Source of the DNA: Larix kaempferi
Lineage: Eukaryota > Streptophyta > Pinopsida > Pinales > Pinaceae
Reading direction: 5' to 3'
Assembly (NCBI GenBank): GCA_027924585.1
Contig: BSBM01000232.1
Coordinates: forward strand, 30,527,001 to 30,591,000
DNA: 64,000 nt
The position numbers and the translations under genes were made by a program. The notes under the pieces are model-generated. The model saw only the letters and a program-made list of their open reading frames with translations, did no database searches and had not been told where the DNA came from. Shown in pieces: positions 46,803-58,123 of the stretch. The stretch's first letter is position 1. The number at the start of each line of letters is the position of its first letter.

Positions 46803-47654
46803 ATGGAGAAAACTCATGTCACCTTGCTCATTCCACTCAACTACTTTGAGTGGAAGGCCGAAATTATAATCCAGTTGAGATCAAAGGTTCTCTTCAGAGT
46901 TACCATGGGGACTAAGAATGAGTCGAACTCTGCAGTAGAGAATTTGAAGTTCTTCAACATGATGGATGAATCATTTGGCATGCTTTGTCTCAGTATCTCA
47001 AGAGATCGCTTGTTTCATGTAAACAATCTCACTACACCAAATAAAGTGTGGCTCAATATTGAGTCATTGTTTTGGAAGACTAATCAGTTGAGGGCCACAA
47101 ACTTGAGAATGATTTGACCTCTTTGAGCCCAAGCAGCTTCGAGACCATTCAAGACTTCTTCACCAAGTTCAAATCCTTGGTTTTGTAGATCAAGTAATGT
47201 GGCATTGACAAGAAGGATGAAAAGTTGGTGTTTTCCATTCTTTCAAAGTTGGGGCCTAAGTACTCTGTGTTTGGTTCAACTTTCCATTCCACCAAGATCA
47301 ATGTTTGAAACTGGAAGATTCCATATTTGGTAGACTTCATGGAGTCTCTTACACAAGAGCAAGACAAGTTGGTCCAAATGGGCACCATCAAACCATCACA
47401 GGACCAATTTCTTGCAGTTGGTGATTTGAAGCATGCAGAGGGGAATCAAAAGGCCAAAGGTTTGAAGTAGCAAGAGAAGAAGAAAGACAAAGAGAAGCCC
47501 AAATTTTCTGAATGGGTTTCGAATCCTAGAAAGGAGAAAGGGAAGAAGAAGGAGAAATTGAAATGCACCTACTATCACAAGGGTTGGAACCCTAAGAGTG
47601 CATGCATGAAGAATACCATTGACATGATGGCGCACCTCCTTGAGAAGAACAATA
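46803..47654 (+). pseudogene. Copia-4 gag, broken
   Basis: ATG at 46803. Residues 1-105 read LLIPLNYFEWKAEI, LRSKVLFRVTMGT, FGMLCLSISRDRLFHV and NKVWLNIESLF. A frameshift near 47098 moves the continuation (SSFETIQDFFTKFKS, DEKLVFSILSKLGP, QEQDKLVQMGTI) into the next frame. Near 47560-47610 a damaged knuckle (CTYYHKGWNPKSAC) and MMAHLLEKNN follow, where the sequence breaks off. Stops lie at 47117 and 47190. Confidence 0.87.
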
Positions 47655-49517
47655 TTACTATTGGGGCTCCGGTTCGGATTGAATCAACTAAATCGTGAAA
47701 TCAATTAACCGTCTTGTTCATGCGACAGATCATGGGATTCCCATCCACTAGATTCTTATATGTAGTTCTGTTGATTCAATTTAATGAGTTGCTTAATTCA
47801 CTTATAAGGGAATAACAGAACTGTTCATATTTTGGGAGGGTAGAATATAGATCTGATCCATGATTTAATTTCTGAACTTTATTCTTTTTTTTATTAAAAT
47901 ATGTTAGTATAAATAATTTTGATTACAACTGAGAATTGCAGTCGTAATCAAATTAGTTAAAATACAGTCAGTCAATCATTAACAAAGACTCAATCTGAAT
48001 CTTATCTATAGATTGCATATCTTCGTTATGTTTTTAACCTAAAGAATAGTCGATCATTAAACAAGACTTGATCTGGAACCAATTGATCGATTTCATATCT
48101 TGACTATTGATTTAAAATATTAGTCGACCTTTAACAAAGACTCTGATTTTGAACTGGGGTGATCAACTCCTCATACCCATCACGTTATTCTTAAAAACAG
48201 TCGGATCATTATCCATGCTCTGATCTTAATCAAAATATCAAATTCATGCATGCATAAGGATTTAAGAACAGTCGAAAGCATCGTCAATAATCAGATTTGA
48301 ATTGAGTTTGTCAATCTCATACCTTCATTTATTTGTTTAAAGGAATAGTTATACTTTTATTTAAATCCCAATCTAAATTATAGGTATACGTTTTCCAATG
48401 TATTTCAAATCGCCCGAACAAGTACTAGATAACTTCTTGGGTTATCGTTTCTTGGTGTCCGATCTGAGATACTCAAATCGTTGTTACCTATTGAATTGGT
48501 CGATCAATTCCTTAAAATTGTTCCCTTGCCGAAGTTTACTCTGAAAAACACTAAACGGCTGAGACAGCTAGAGATTATGATTGTGTTAACGATCTCTCGG
48601 TATTACCATGGTTTTTTCCCTTAAGAATATCATCCACTTACCACCCATGACAGTCCTTATACTATTAAATGCACCCAACCTTAGAACTAGCCCTGGTGGT
48701 AGTTGGACCACGGTTCTTTCATTAAAAGAAAACTAGTTCTGTTAGCAGTAAATCTTGGAGAGATACTCTACAACCTTACCCTATCGGAAGGGACTGGTAG
48801 TGTGACCCTGCCTTAGCAAACCCACCTAACATCTTGTAATTAGTTTGCCTTGCGTTTATCACCCTATTCATTTCAGCCAAGAAACTCCCTTGCGATGACT
48901 CCCAATGAAGCAATTATGTCTCTATGAATTCTTGCATAGGAGAAATGACACAAGACAGCCACGTATTCTAGATAATCACTATAACATCTATGGAAATGTA
49001 ACAAGAGGTCGATTGTCTCCAGAGTTAAGATTACACTCAGTTGTTTTAATTAATAATTGGTCAAACAAAATTTAACCGTGAAATAACATCGATTATGTTT
49101 TTTCTTAAGAAGAGACCATATAACTAGGACTTCTCGATGCTTAATGAATAATTATATTGATTTATCTTAAAGGAAACTATGATATGTGATGATCCATTAT
49201 GGAATTACATTTAGATGTCAAAAGGAAATATTTGATGAATTAGTTATGGAGTTACTTTTTAAATTCTTGAAAAGAAGGTATTTATATGCAATAAAATAAT
49301 TATAGAATTATATTTATTTACTTTTAAATAAACTGTGATATATGATTATCCATTATGGAATTACATTTTGATGTCGAAAGAGAAAAATATTTGAAGAAAT
49401 GAAAGTTAAAGGATCTACTTTTTGTAAAGTAAATGATATTATGAAAGGAATTAATTAAGATTTAATTGATGGTTACAATGGCATGTAATATATATATTCA
49501 ACTTTCTAAGATTTATA
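47655..49517 (+). repeat. Gypsy-2 5' LTR, truncated at its start
   Basis: It matches 61645-62849 from tactattggggc to the LTR end, apart from a block of about 700 bp (47919-48619) absent from the 3' copy. The LTR start expected from 54182 is missing, so the first part was lost at the junction with Copia-4. Confidence 0.8.
47970..48345 (+). repeat. Five tandem units of about 75 bp in Gypsy-2 5' LTR
   Basis: Units start at 47970, 48048, 48122, 48199 and 48270 with agtcgatcatta-type sequence, then (a)caaagactctgatct and a tttcataccttc end. The array lies wholly in the block missing from the 3' LTR. Confidence 0.8.
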
Positions 49518-49519
49518 TT

Positions 49520-49543
49520 TGGTATCAGATCCCGGTCGAACCT
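49520..49543 (+). other. Gypsy-2 primer-binding site
   Basis: TGGTATCAGATCCCGGTCGA follows the LTR end within a few bases and fits initiator-Met tRNA. Confidence 0.85.
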
Positions 49544-49746
49544 GGTTAGGATCAAAGAGTTTTTCACAAGGATTAAATATAAACTGTTTATGAATTTTGA
49601 AACTTGAATTGAGACTAATGAACTAATTAAAATTTTACTTCCATGACTAAACAGGTATTATCATAGATCGAAGAGGTCGTAGAGGTAATACTAGAAGAGG
49701 ACGAGGGTGAGTAGCTCGTCCACCACCTCCATCCAATCCTTTAGCC

Positions 49747-50724
49747 ATGCCACCAAGAACTGAGGAGACTATTAACCTTCCCTCCGGCGAGGTTATGACT
49801 ATGATGAGGAACTTCCAGAGAATGTCTGAAGCATTGATGAACCGGTTGGACTACGAGGAAGACCGGAATCCACATCTAGAAAATGAGCCTCAAAATCCAC
49901 CACCAGCAAATATGCACCAGGAAATGGAAAAAATAATATTTCCATATTTTTGGGGTTCCACTAAGGGGACCACATCAAAAGCTTGGCTAGATAATATGGC
50001 GATGTGTTTCTCCTTGAGGGAGTACACCTCGAACCTGAAAGTACATATGGCTATCCTTCAACTGAAGGGGGAAGCACTATTATGGTGGAAGACCCTACGA
50101 CCAAAGTTGGGTATTGATATCAACGAAGTTTCGTTGGAATTGTTCGAGGAACAGTTCCACAAGCACAACTTATCGAAAGAATTCATTGAGAGACAACTCG
50201 ACGAATTCAATGCCCTCTAACGAGCAGGTAGGACCGTACAAGAGTATGAGATTAGGTTTATGGAGATCCTGAGGTACACACCCCATATTGTGACTAAGAA
50301 GATAAAGGTAAACAAGTATGTCTTTGGACTGAAATACAAGATTCGAGACAAGGTCCACATCCTTATGTCGCAGACCTTACATGACGCAGTGCAAAAGGCC
50401 TCGATTGTTGAAGAGGAACTGATGAGAGGGGGCTCATCCAAACAGAACTCTCTAAGAGGAAACAGAGGTGGACCACCTTCAAATCCACCCAAGATGTACT
50501 ACGGGAAGCAGAATAATGTTAGGGGATGCATCCATGAAAAAGCATACAAGGATACAAGAATGTCGTACAAACCACCATTCAAGAAGGATAACTCTAAACA
50601 ATTTGGGAAGCCAGCACACTTTGGACCTCGTACCAACAACATGAAAATTGGAAGGACGAAGAAAGGACCTAGAGAGGGATGTTGGATGTGTAGATGCCCA
50701 CACTACCAAAGTGATTTCCCTCAA
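49747..50724 (+). pseudogene. Gypsy-2 gag
   Basis: ATG at 49747 (MPPRTEETINLPSG); an Arg/Gly-rich stretch in frame just upstream (49676) may belong to an older start. Retrotrans_gag signatures: AWLDNMAMCFSL, LKGEALLWWKTL (residues 105-120) and FHKHNLSKEFIERQ. After a TAA at 50218 the frame continues with AGRTVQEYEIRFMEI, and a damaged knuckle CWMCRCPHYQSDFP (from 50680) in which one Cys and one Gly ligand position have changed. It ends in TAG at 50725. Confidence 0.9.
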
Positions 50725-50778
50725 TAGAAAGCTGGTTAGGGACAGGGACAGAGACAAAATCATACTATTGCAGCAGAT

Positions 50779-51483
50779 ATGGGACAAGCGCATCGCATCC
50801 ATGTAGTTGTTAATAACCGTCAGGATGAACATCAGTCTATTGTACTAGAAACGACAGGTATAATTAATGGTATGAAATTTTCTTTACTCATAGATCCTGG
50901 TTGCACTGAAATATTTATTTCTCATTCTGCATTAGAGAGGAGTAAGATGATGAGAAGTGCTCAAGACGATTTCAACTTAGTCGAAATGGAATATAGAAAT
51001 ACCCAAAGTGTAGGGCTGAAGGTAGAAGATTGCGAGGTAGATTTAGGATTATGACGCACTAGAACATTTTTCTATGTGACCGCCCTAGCGACCTATCACT
51101 TGATCTTGGGCATGGACTGGCCAGAATCCCATGCCACAATAGTAGATTTCCGAAGAAAAGAGATGAATTTCTATGATGATGAAGGTCATAAGAACACTCT
51201 CATCGGGAATAAGAATAAAGTATCCATGCGGATGATTTCAGCATTGCAACAAAAGAAGAGCTTGAGGAAAGTATGTCAACTATATGATGTGATCACAATG
51301 AACAAAGAGGAGGACAATGCTAACATAGTCAGTCACCCTTTGTTTGTGGAATACATGGATGTGTTCACAGAAGCTTTTCTTGGATTGCCACCGCAACAGG
51401 AGCTAGACTTCATCATTGAACTAAAGTTGGGAATCAAACCTATCACAAGAGCTCCGTATAGAATGTTTGTACCTGAATTGAAA
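50779..51483 (+). pseudogene. Gypsy-2 protease
   Basis: Same frame as gag. The aspartic protease motif reads LLIDPGCTEIFIS (Asp 50893) instead of DSGAT, and the flap end LILGMDWPESHA is present. A TGA at 51052 lies in between. The piece DVFTEAFLGLPPQQELDF and ITRAPYRM leads into RT; another stop lies at 51484. Confidence 0.88.
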
Positions 51484-51498
51484 TAACTACATATACAA

Positions 51499-52680
51499 TT
51501 GCAAGAGATCTTGGACCTGGGATTGATCAGACCGAGCATTTATTGGTGGGGAGAACCAGTAATTTTTTTCAAGAAGAAGGATGGATCATGGCGTCTCTAC
51601 ATTGACTATCGCGAATTGAACAAGGCTACTGTGAGAAATCAGTACCCTCTACCCAAGATCGATGACCTATTCGATCAAATGAAAGGTGCAACGATATTCT
51701 CAAATATTGATTTGCGATCGGGACACCATCAGTTGCGGATCAAGGAGGAGGATATTCTGAAGACTGCTTTTAAAACACGGTTTGGACACTACAAGTTTGT
51801 AGTTGTACCCTTTGGGTTGACCAATGAACCTAGCGTATTTATGAACTTGATGAATGTCATTTTCTTCCAGTACCTAGACAAGTTCGTACAAGTGTTCCTT
51901 GATGACATTCTGATCTGCTCGAGGACACCAGAGGAACATGAAGAGCATATCAGGTTGGTATTGCAATGTCTCTGGGAGAACCAATTAAATGGAAAGTTGT
52001 CGAAGTGTTCTTTGTTTCGGAAGGAAACCCACTAATTGGGACATATTATTTTTGAAGACAGCATACCTATGAACCTCGCAAAGATAGACACTATTTGGGA
52101 ATGGCCAATGCCTATGAATGTGCTTGAAGTAAGAAGTTTCATGGGGCTTGCAGGATATTACAAAAGGTTTGTGGAAGGATTTTTGAGGATTGTGGGACCC
52201 ATCACAAATTTGCATAAAAAGGATTGGCCTTTTATTTTGACAGAAATATCTGCCAGAGCATTTGAGAAATTGAAGGAATTACTAACGATGGCACCGATCC
52301 TAAAAGTGTCGGATATGGAGCAGGATTTCCTAATATGCACTGATGCATCGAAGGAAGGGATGGGATGTGTGTTGATGCAGGAAGGGAGATTAATTTCTTA
52401 CACTTACCGAATACTTAGACCACATGAGGAAAACTATGCAACGCATGACATGGAATTGACTGTTGTAATGCATGCGTTACGCTTATAGCGACATTACCTA
52501 GTTGGGAGGAAATTTGAACTTAAGATGGATCACCATGGGTTACAGTACATATTCAAGAGTGATTTGAATGCAAGATAGAGGATATGGTCTGAGTAACTGA
52601 GTGAGTATGATTTTTACATCTCCTATGTGAAGGGGACCTTGAATAAGGTAGTTGGTGCACTTAGTCACAGACCCTGCATC
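51499..52680 (+). pseudogene. Gypsy-2 reverse transcriptase and RNase H
   Basis: Single frame. [67 protein letters not shown] and FLDDILI (51895-51906), a chromovirus-type active site with Phe in place of Tyr. TAA at 52033. Then LGHIIFEDSIPM, SFMGLAGYYKRFV, and RNase H with FLICTDASKEGMGCVL, YATHDMELTVVMHALRL. Nonsense codons at 52486, 52576 and near 52594 follow; KGTLNKVVGALSH closes the domain. Confidence 0.9.
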
Positions 52681-52689
52681 TTTTCAGTG

Positions 52690-54150
52690 ATTTCGATGAA
52701 GACCAATCTGAGGGAAAAGATACTTGGGATACAACAGGGAGACACATGGCACAAGGAAGTGAAGACATAAATAGAGAATGAACAGATGAGATTACCCAAG
52801 TATGAAGGGTACTCATTGGAAAGTGGCATATTGTTGAGGTATAACAATTGTATTGATGTGCCAATGAACGATGAGCTTAGGAATTTCATTCTAACCGAAT
52901 CTCATGGAACAGTTTATAGAGCACATCCGGGAGTGAGAAATATGTATGCAAACTTATATCCCTTATTTTTCTAGCAAGGGATGAAGAAATATGTAGTGAA
53001 ATTTGTTTCCAAGTGCATGGAGTGTCAGTTGGTTAAAGCGGAGCATCGACATCCCGCGAGATTGCTTCAACCTCACGCCATACCTAAATCGAAATGGGAG
53101 TTTATATCTATGGACTTCATAGTGGGATTATCGTTGACATGAAAAAGGCTTCACACTATTTTTGTGGTAGTTGACACTCTCACAAAGAGTGCGCATTTTA
53201 TTCCCATTAAAAATACTTATCAGGCACCGGAATTTGCTATATTTTTCATTGATGAGATAGTACGACTACATGGGGTACCAAGGAAGATAATATATGATCG
53301 AGGATCAGTATTCACGGGTATATTTTGAACAATATTCTAGGAATCTATGGGGACACAACTCAACTTTAGTGCTACATATCACCCTAAGAAAGATGGATAG
53401 ACTAAGAGAGTGAACCAAGTACTAGAGGACATGTTGCAGATGTATGTGATGGATCAGCATACTAGTTGGGAGGAGTTTCTACCTCTAGTATAATTCTCCT
53501 ATAACAACAGTTATCAGAGTTCCATACAGATGGCATCGTTCGAGTTTTTATACGGGCGATCATGCAAGACACCCTTGAGTTGCGATAGGCTAGAGGATAG
53601 GACCTTGCTAGGACCTAAGGTGATTCAGGAGATGGAAAACCAAATTGTAGATATCTGTGCTCGACTGAAAGAAGCGCAGGATCGGCAAAAGGATTATGCA
53701 GATGCGCATACACTCGACAGAAAATATGTGATTAGGGACCGATTATTTTTGCAAGTGAAACCACAAAAGAGCACTATTAATTTTGGTAAAGGGACCAAAA
53801 TGTCTCCTAGATGTGTGGGACCCTTCGAAGTATTGGAAAGGATAGGACTGGTTTCCTACCATCTCACACTACCATCATCTCTACATAGGATGCATGTTGT
53901 TGTTCATGTTTCAGTACTTAGGCATTATGTTCCTGATTCTTCACATATTATTGACATGAGGAATTTACAGATATTGGGTGAAGGGGTCGTGACGGCTGAA
54001 CCGATCCACATATTGGACCATCAGACATGGCATCTTAGGCACTGTGTGATCGACCAGGTTAAAGTTTAGTGGTACAGTTATAACCCTAGTTCTACAACGT
54101 GGGAGGACGCAGCTAAAATGCATCAAAACTTCCCTTATTTTTTTTGAACT
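52690..54150 (+). pseudogene. Gypsy-2 integrase with chromodomain-like tail
   Basis: HHCC region with ESHGTVYRAHPG and CMECQLV (first Cys 53014). Core: WEFISMDFIVGL (Asp 53113-53115), VVVDTLTKSAHFIP, IIYDRGSVFTG (Asp 53296-53298), then TKRVNQVLEDM, where the family has TERxNQ; the catalytic Glu is Lys (53404-53406). The GPY/F region is RCVGPFEVLERIG, VSVLRHYVPD. The end, EPIHILDHQTWHLRH, IDQVKV, WYSYNPSSTTWEDA, has the spacing of the chromodomain of chromoviruses, which directs insertion. At least eight in-frame stops, no frameshift. Confidence 0.9.
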
Positions 54151-54181
54151 TCAGGACAAAGTTTTAACAAGAGTGGTTTCC

Positions 54182-55043
54182 TGTAATGCTCGTCTTAGTA
54201 CATTGATTGATTAGACTATTGAGGGAACTGATATTGAAGTGACCAAATTAAATAAAACATGAACAGTAAGTTATGCATTAATTATTATTGAATGAAAATT
54301 GTTGATATACTAGCAAATAATGAATATGCTCGACTGATTGAGAAATATGATGGTGTAATGCATGAATGTAATGAATTATGCCTTTGATTCCATAGATGTG
54401 AATGAATGATATTGACTTAGATATAATTGAATGAAGATAAATATTCATGATGATATGATATTTTTTTATGTTGCAGCGCTACTAATGTGCGCCTTGAGTG
54501 TGTGCAGTAGTGGTGAAACGAATTACCGATTGAATTGTTGGCCAGATTTTATGTCTATGGCCAACTAATGGGAACCAACCCACACAAGGCACTTAAAGTA
54601 TCCCCCGGTATGTTTGGTATGGCTAATTCTCACATGTTATGGTCCTGCTACCATCTAAGTTTCACTCTCTTAAGGAGAGTCCTGCTACTAAAACTTAGAA
54701 AAAAGTGTCCTAAACTAATTACAAATTAAAAGTTAAACTAAACTCTAATGAAACTACTAAGTTAAAACTATCTATTTATCAATAGGTTATGCTAATCTGT
54801 TTCAAATGAAATTTCTATTTAACAACTAATAAATCAAAGCTTGTTGTCTATATCTAATCTATGTTTTTCTCTCTTGAGGAGAGTCTCACTGTTTAATGAT
54901 ATGAGTTCTGAAACATGAAATTAGAACCCTAAATATGTAATATAACTAATATGCAATATATAACTAATTTATGATGCAAATTCCAATAGCTGAAAAATAA
55001 TTTATATTTAATTATATCTATTAGATCTAACCTATCCTAATTA
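54182..55043 (+). repeat. Gypsy-2 3' LTR, first part
   Basis: It starts TGTAATGCTCGTC shortly after the gag-pol end and a weak polypurine stretch (aagagtgg). It has no second copy because the 5' LTR is truncated. It runs to the Copia-5 insertion; the TSD ggagc occupies 55044-55048. No genes. Confidence 0.65.
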
Positions 55044-55048
55044 GGAGC

Positions 55049-55841
55049 TGTTAGGATATTCCTATACTCCATCCTAGTCCTACCAGCATTTTCATCCTTT
55101 GCATTTTCAGTCTTGCATGCATTCTGCATGCATCCACATGCTGCCCAGTCATCAGGTTGATACCTCCAGCACCTAGTCCCTAGTCTTCCAGCACTCGGGA
55201 GCTTATTTCCACTCAGATTGAGCCCTCCTAACCAGTGATACGCCCACATCTCACCATTCACTTGACAAAGGCGCCCTTCTTCACCTACCAATCCAGTTGT
55301 CTTCAGTTAACTGAGTTCTCTCCTTGATTTTAGGCTTGACTCACTCTTAACTAACCTTACCACTCCAATGGACTTCCAGTGTGATTAGACTGATCATTCT
55401 GACTTCAGTTAGCTCCTCACGCACCCTCCACTGAGCCTCCTTCATTCAGTTAGTATCTCCATGTGCCAGTTACACCTACCACACTTAGTTAGACTCAGTT
55501 TGACTGACGGTTGACAGTTACTTGTGCATTGATGACTCCACCGATGATGAGTTAGACTTCTAGTTGTGCTCTGATGACACTCCAGTGATCTTTTGATCTC
55601 TCCATGAAGGCTAATTCGAATTGCCACCTTGGCATTCGAATTCCTCATGCATTGTATTATTTATTTGTCCATTTGTGATTAATGAATTAGTGTGTGTGAA
55701 GTATTTTTGCTTCTATCCGAGTTCTACTGTATTATTATTCTGTTGCTCATCTTACTGCATTGACTACTCTTAATCTTATTCCTGAATTCTTTCATTGTGA
55801 GGTATACATCATCTCTTAGATCTACTGTGAGTATTTTCACA
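55049..55841 (+). repeat. Copia-5 5' LTR
   Basis: TGTTAGGATATTCC...TTTTCACA, followed by the PBS at 55842-55853. It shares the TGTTAGGATATT start with Copia-3. Confidence 0.95.
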
Positions 55842-56065
55842 TGGTATGATAGCATGTTGAGAGTATTGTTTATCTCCATTCCTGAGTGTTTTTTGCAGGT
55901 TATTATCAAGATTTCGAGTGTAGCAGTTGCAGCAGTTTCTGCATTTTTGCAGCAGTAGCAATTGAAGATATTTTCTATTGTTTTTGTAGGTCTTCTACAG
56001 CTTCCATGTATTCAGAATAAATCCCTCTTCTTTCTCCATTCAACTATGATGAATGGAAACCAAAA

Positions 56066-57148
56066 ATGATAGCATATTTGAAGAGCTGTGGTCTCTTTGA
56101 TTATTGTTTTGAAAGAGAGTTTGAATCCTCTAAAGAAGAGATTGATTGGTTAAATAAAGGTGACAATTTCTGTGCAACCATGATGTTTTCTATGTCTCGA
56201 TGCATGGTACACCAATACATTGATGTTGAATCTCCAAAAGAGCTATGGGCCCACCTGGATGAAAGATTTGGAAATCGGAATGAAGGGATTGGTCCAATCC
56301 ATTTCGAGAGAAAGCCCACTATTGCATTTGCTTTCCTTGATGATCTCACGGGTCATGAACCAGTATCAAACATATCTCATATTGAAGTTGTCCACAAAGA
56401 AGAAGAACTTGCAGATTCTACCCTCATGCTCCAAATTTCTTCTATTTCGAATTATGTGCCAGCTCACACGCTAGAAATTGTAGAAGGTCCTAAATCCTCT
56501 CTTGCACCAGAGTTTGTTGGTTTGCATCATGATCTATTGAATGTTTCGGAGGTAAAATCATCCATTGGAGGTATTGCATTCGCTCTCCTTGATCACTCAC
56601 CTCTTATGTACTACTATATGATCATTATTTCATGCTTTCAGAAGGTTATTGAAGATAATGGCCATTTTCATTCGCTTGGGATAATTTCTCGTGCACTTAC
56701 TAGTTTTGATCTCACCTCTAATGGTTCAAAGGAGATCTCAAGAAACCATGATTCAAGTCTTGGATCTAATTTGGATTCCAAGCAATCACTACTTGGGATA
56801 ATTTCTCATGCATATGATGGTTTTGATCTCACCCATGCTGGTTCAAAGGAGATCTCAAGAAACCATTTATCAAGTCTTGGAGCTGATTTGGATTCCAAGC
56901 AATCACTATTATTTGATGGTTCTTTTTGGCATAATCTCACCCATGATGGTACGAAGGAGAAGACAAAAGACTATCTGCACATTCATAGATTTGATCCTAA
57001 CTCAACTGATTCGAATCACAGGTTCAAGGATCATCCTCACACCTTTGGATTTGTTCTCATCACATTCGATCTAAAGAGAAAGTACAAGCACATGCTTTTT
57101 GAGCATGATCCACTTCTTCCCAAGAAGAAGATACCTCCAAACATATGA
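56066..57148 (+). CDS. Gag-like protein of Copia-5, 360 aa
   Basis: The uninterrupted frame from 56066 has 360 codons. The natural start is probably the ATG at 56006, but its fifth codon is a TAA (likely a former CAA); homology to FNYDEWKPKM begins before 56066, so the present start removes about 20 residues. Residues 1-75 are a UBN2-like capsid piece (LNKGDNFCATMMFSMS, PKELWAHLDERFGN). There is no zinc knuckle, protease or integrase. Residues 204-242 and 243-281 are a 39-residue tandem repeat (LGIISxAxxxFDLTxxGSKE), with a weaker third copy. The C-terminus is His/Asp-rich and ends in a Lys-rich stretch. The role of residues 90-360 is unknown. Confidence 0.8.
   Translation: MIAYLKSCGLFDYCFEREFESSKEEIDWLNKGDNFCATMMFSMSRCMVHQYIDVESPKELWAHLDERFGNRNEGIGPIHFERKPTIAFAFLDDLTGHEPVSNISHIEVVHKEEELADSTLMLQISSISNYVPAHTLEIVEGPKSSLAPEFVGLHHDLLNVSEVKSSIGGIAFALLDHSPLMYYYMIIISCFQKVIEDNGHFHSLGIISRALTSFDLTSNGSKEISRNHDSSLGSNLDSKQSLLGIISHAYDGFDLTHAGSKEISRNHLSSLGADLDSKQSLLFDGSFWHNLTHDGTKEKTKDYLHIHRFDPNSTDSNHRFKDHPHTFGFVLITFDLKRKYKHMLFEHDPLLPKKKIPPNI
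56675..56908 (+). repeat. 117-bp tandem repeat within Copia-5 gag
   Basis: Two copies (56675-56791 and 56792-56908), an exact multiple of 3, so the frame is kept. They differ at about 15 positions. Confidence 0.9.
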
Positions 57149-57323
57149 CCAAGCATCACACCTGCTTGAGTTTGGAGCATTTATTTTTGTGTGTGCCTTA
57201 CAATCTATTTTGAGGGGGGGTATTTTTCCCATGAGGTTTTCCCCATTTTCTCGATGTATTGACTGTTATTATTCATTGTATTGGGTGACCTTTGGTCTTA
57301 GTTACCAGGGCCCAGGATGGATT

Positions 57324-57332
57324 AAGGGGGGG
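57324..57332 (+). other. Copia-5 polypurine tract
   Basis: AAGGGGGGG touching the TGTTAGG start of the 3' LTR. Confidence 0.92.
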
Positions 57333-58123
57333 TGTTAGGATATTCCTATACTCCCTCCTAGTCCTACCAGCATTTTCATCCTTTGCATTTTCAGTCTTGC
57401 ATGCATCCGCATGCTGCCCAGTCATCAGGTTGATACCTCCATCACCTAGTCCCTAGTCTTCCAGCACTCGGGAGCTTATTTCCACTCAGATTGAGCCCTC
57501 CTAGCCAGTGATGCGCCCACATCTCACCATACACTTGACAAAGGCGCCCTTCTTCACCTACCAGTCCAGCTGTCTTCAGTTAACTGAGTTCTCTCCTTGA
57601 TTTTAAACTTGATTCACTCTTAACTGACCTTACCACTCCAATGGACCTCCAGTGTGACTAGACTGATCATTCTGACTTCAGTTAGCTCCCCTGCGCCCTC
57701 CACTAAGCCTCCTTCATTCAGTTAGTGTCTCCATGTGCCAGTTACACTCAATTACACCTACCACACTCAGTTAGACTCAGTTTGACTGACGGTTGACAGT
57801 TACTTGTGCATTGATGACTCCACTAATGATGAGTTAGACTTCTAGTTGTGCTCCGATGACACTCCAGTGATCTTTTGATCTCTCCATGAAGGCTAATTCG
57901 AATTGCCACCTTGGCATTCGAATTCCTCATGCATTGTATTATTTATTTTTCCATTTTTGATTAATGAATTAGTGTGTGTGAAGTATTTTTGCTTCTATCC
58001 GAGTTCTACTGTATTATTATTCTGTTGCTCATCTTACTGCATTGACCACTCTTAATCTTATTCCTAAATTCTTTCATTGTGAGGTATACATCATCTCTTA
58101 GATCTGCTATGAGGATTTTCACA
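57333..58123 (+). repeat. Copia-5 3' LTR
   Basis: 791 bp with the same ends as the 5' LTR. Small indels occur (for example a missing 'cattctgcatg' piece near 57398 and an extra 'actcaattac' near 57747). Confidence 0.95.

Larger units (their letters stand above)
45852..47654 (+). mobile_element. Copia-4, truncated Ty1/copia element
   Basis: 5' LTR, PBS and gag are present; protease and pol are missing because the element is cut near 47654, where a Gypsy-2 LTR begins. LTR ends, PBS and gag resemble Copia-2, so both belong to one family group. Confidence 0.87.
55049..58123 (+). mobile_element. Copia-5, gag-only LTR retrotransposon (TR-GAG type)
   Basis: 3.08 kb with LTRs of 793 and 791 bp (55049-55841 and 57333-58123) that differ at few positions, TSD ggagc (55044-55048 and 58124-58128), PBS TGGTATGATAGC at 55842 and polypurine tract AAGGGGGGG at 57324-57332. 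The 1.48-kb internal region holds only one gene. Elements that keep only gag are known as TR-GAGs and rely on pol supplied by relatives. High LTR identity and a clean TSD make it one of the youngest insertions here. Confidence 0.95.
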
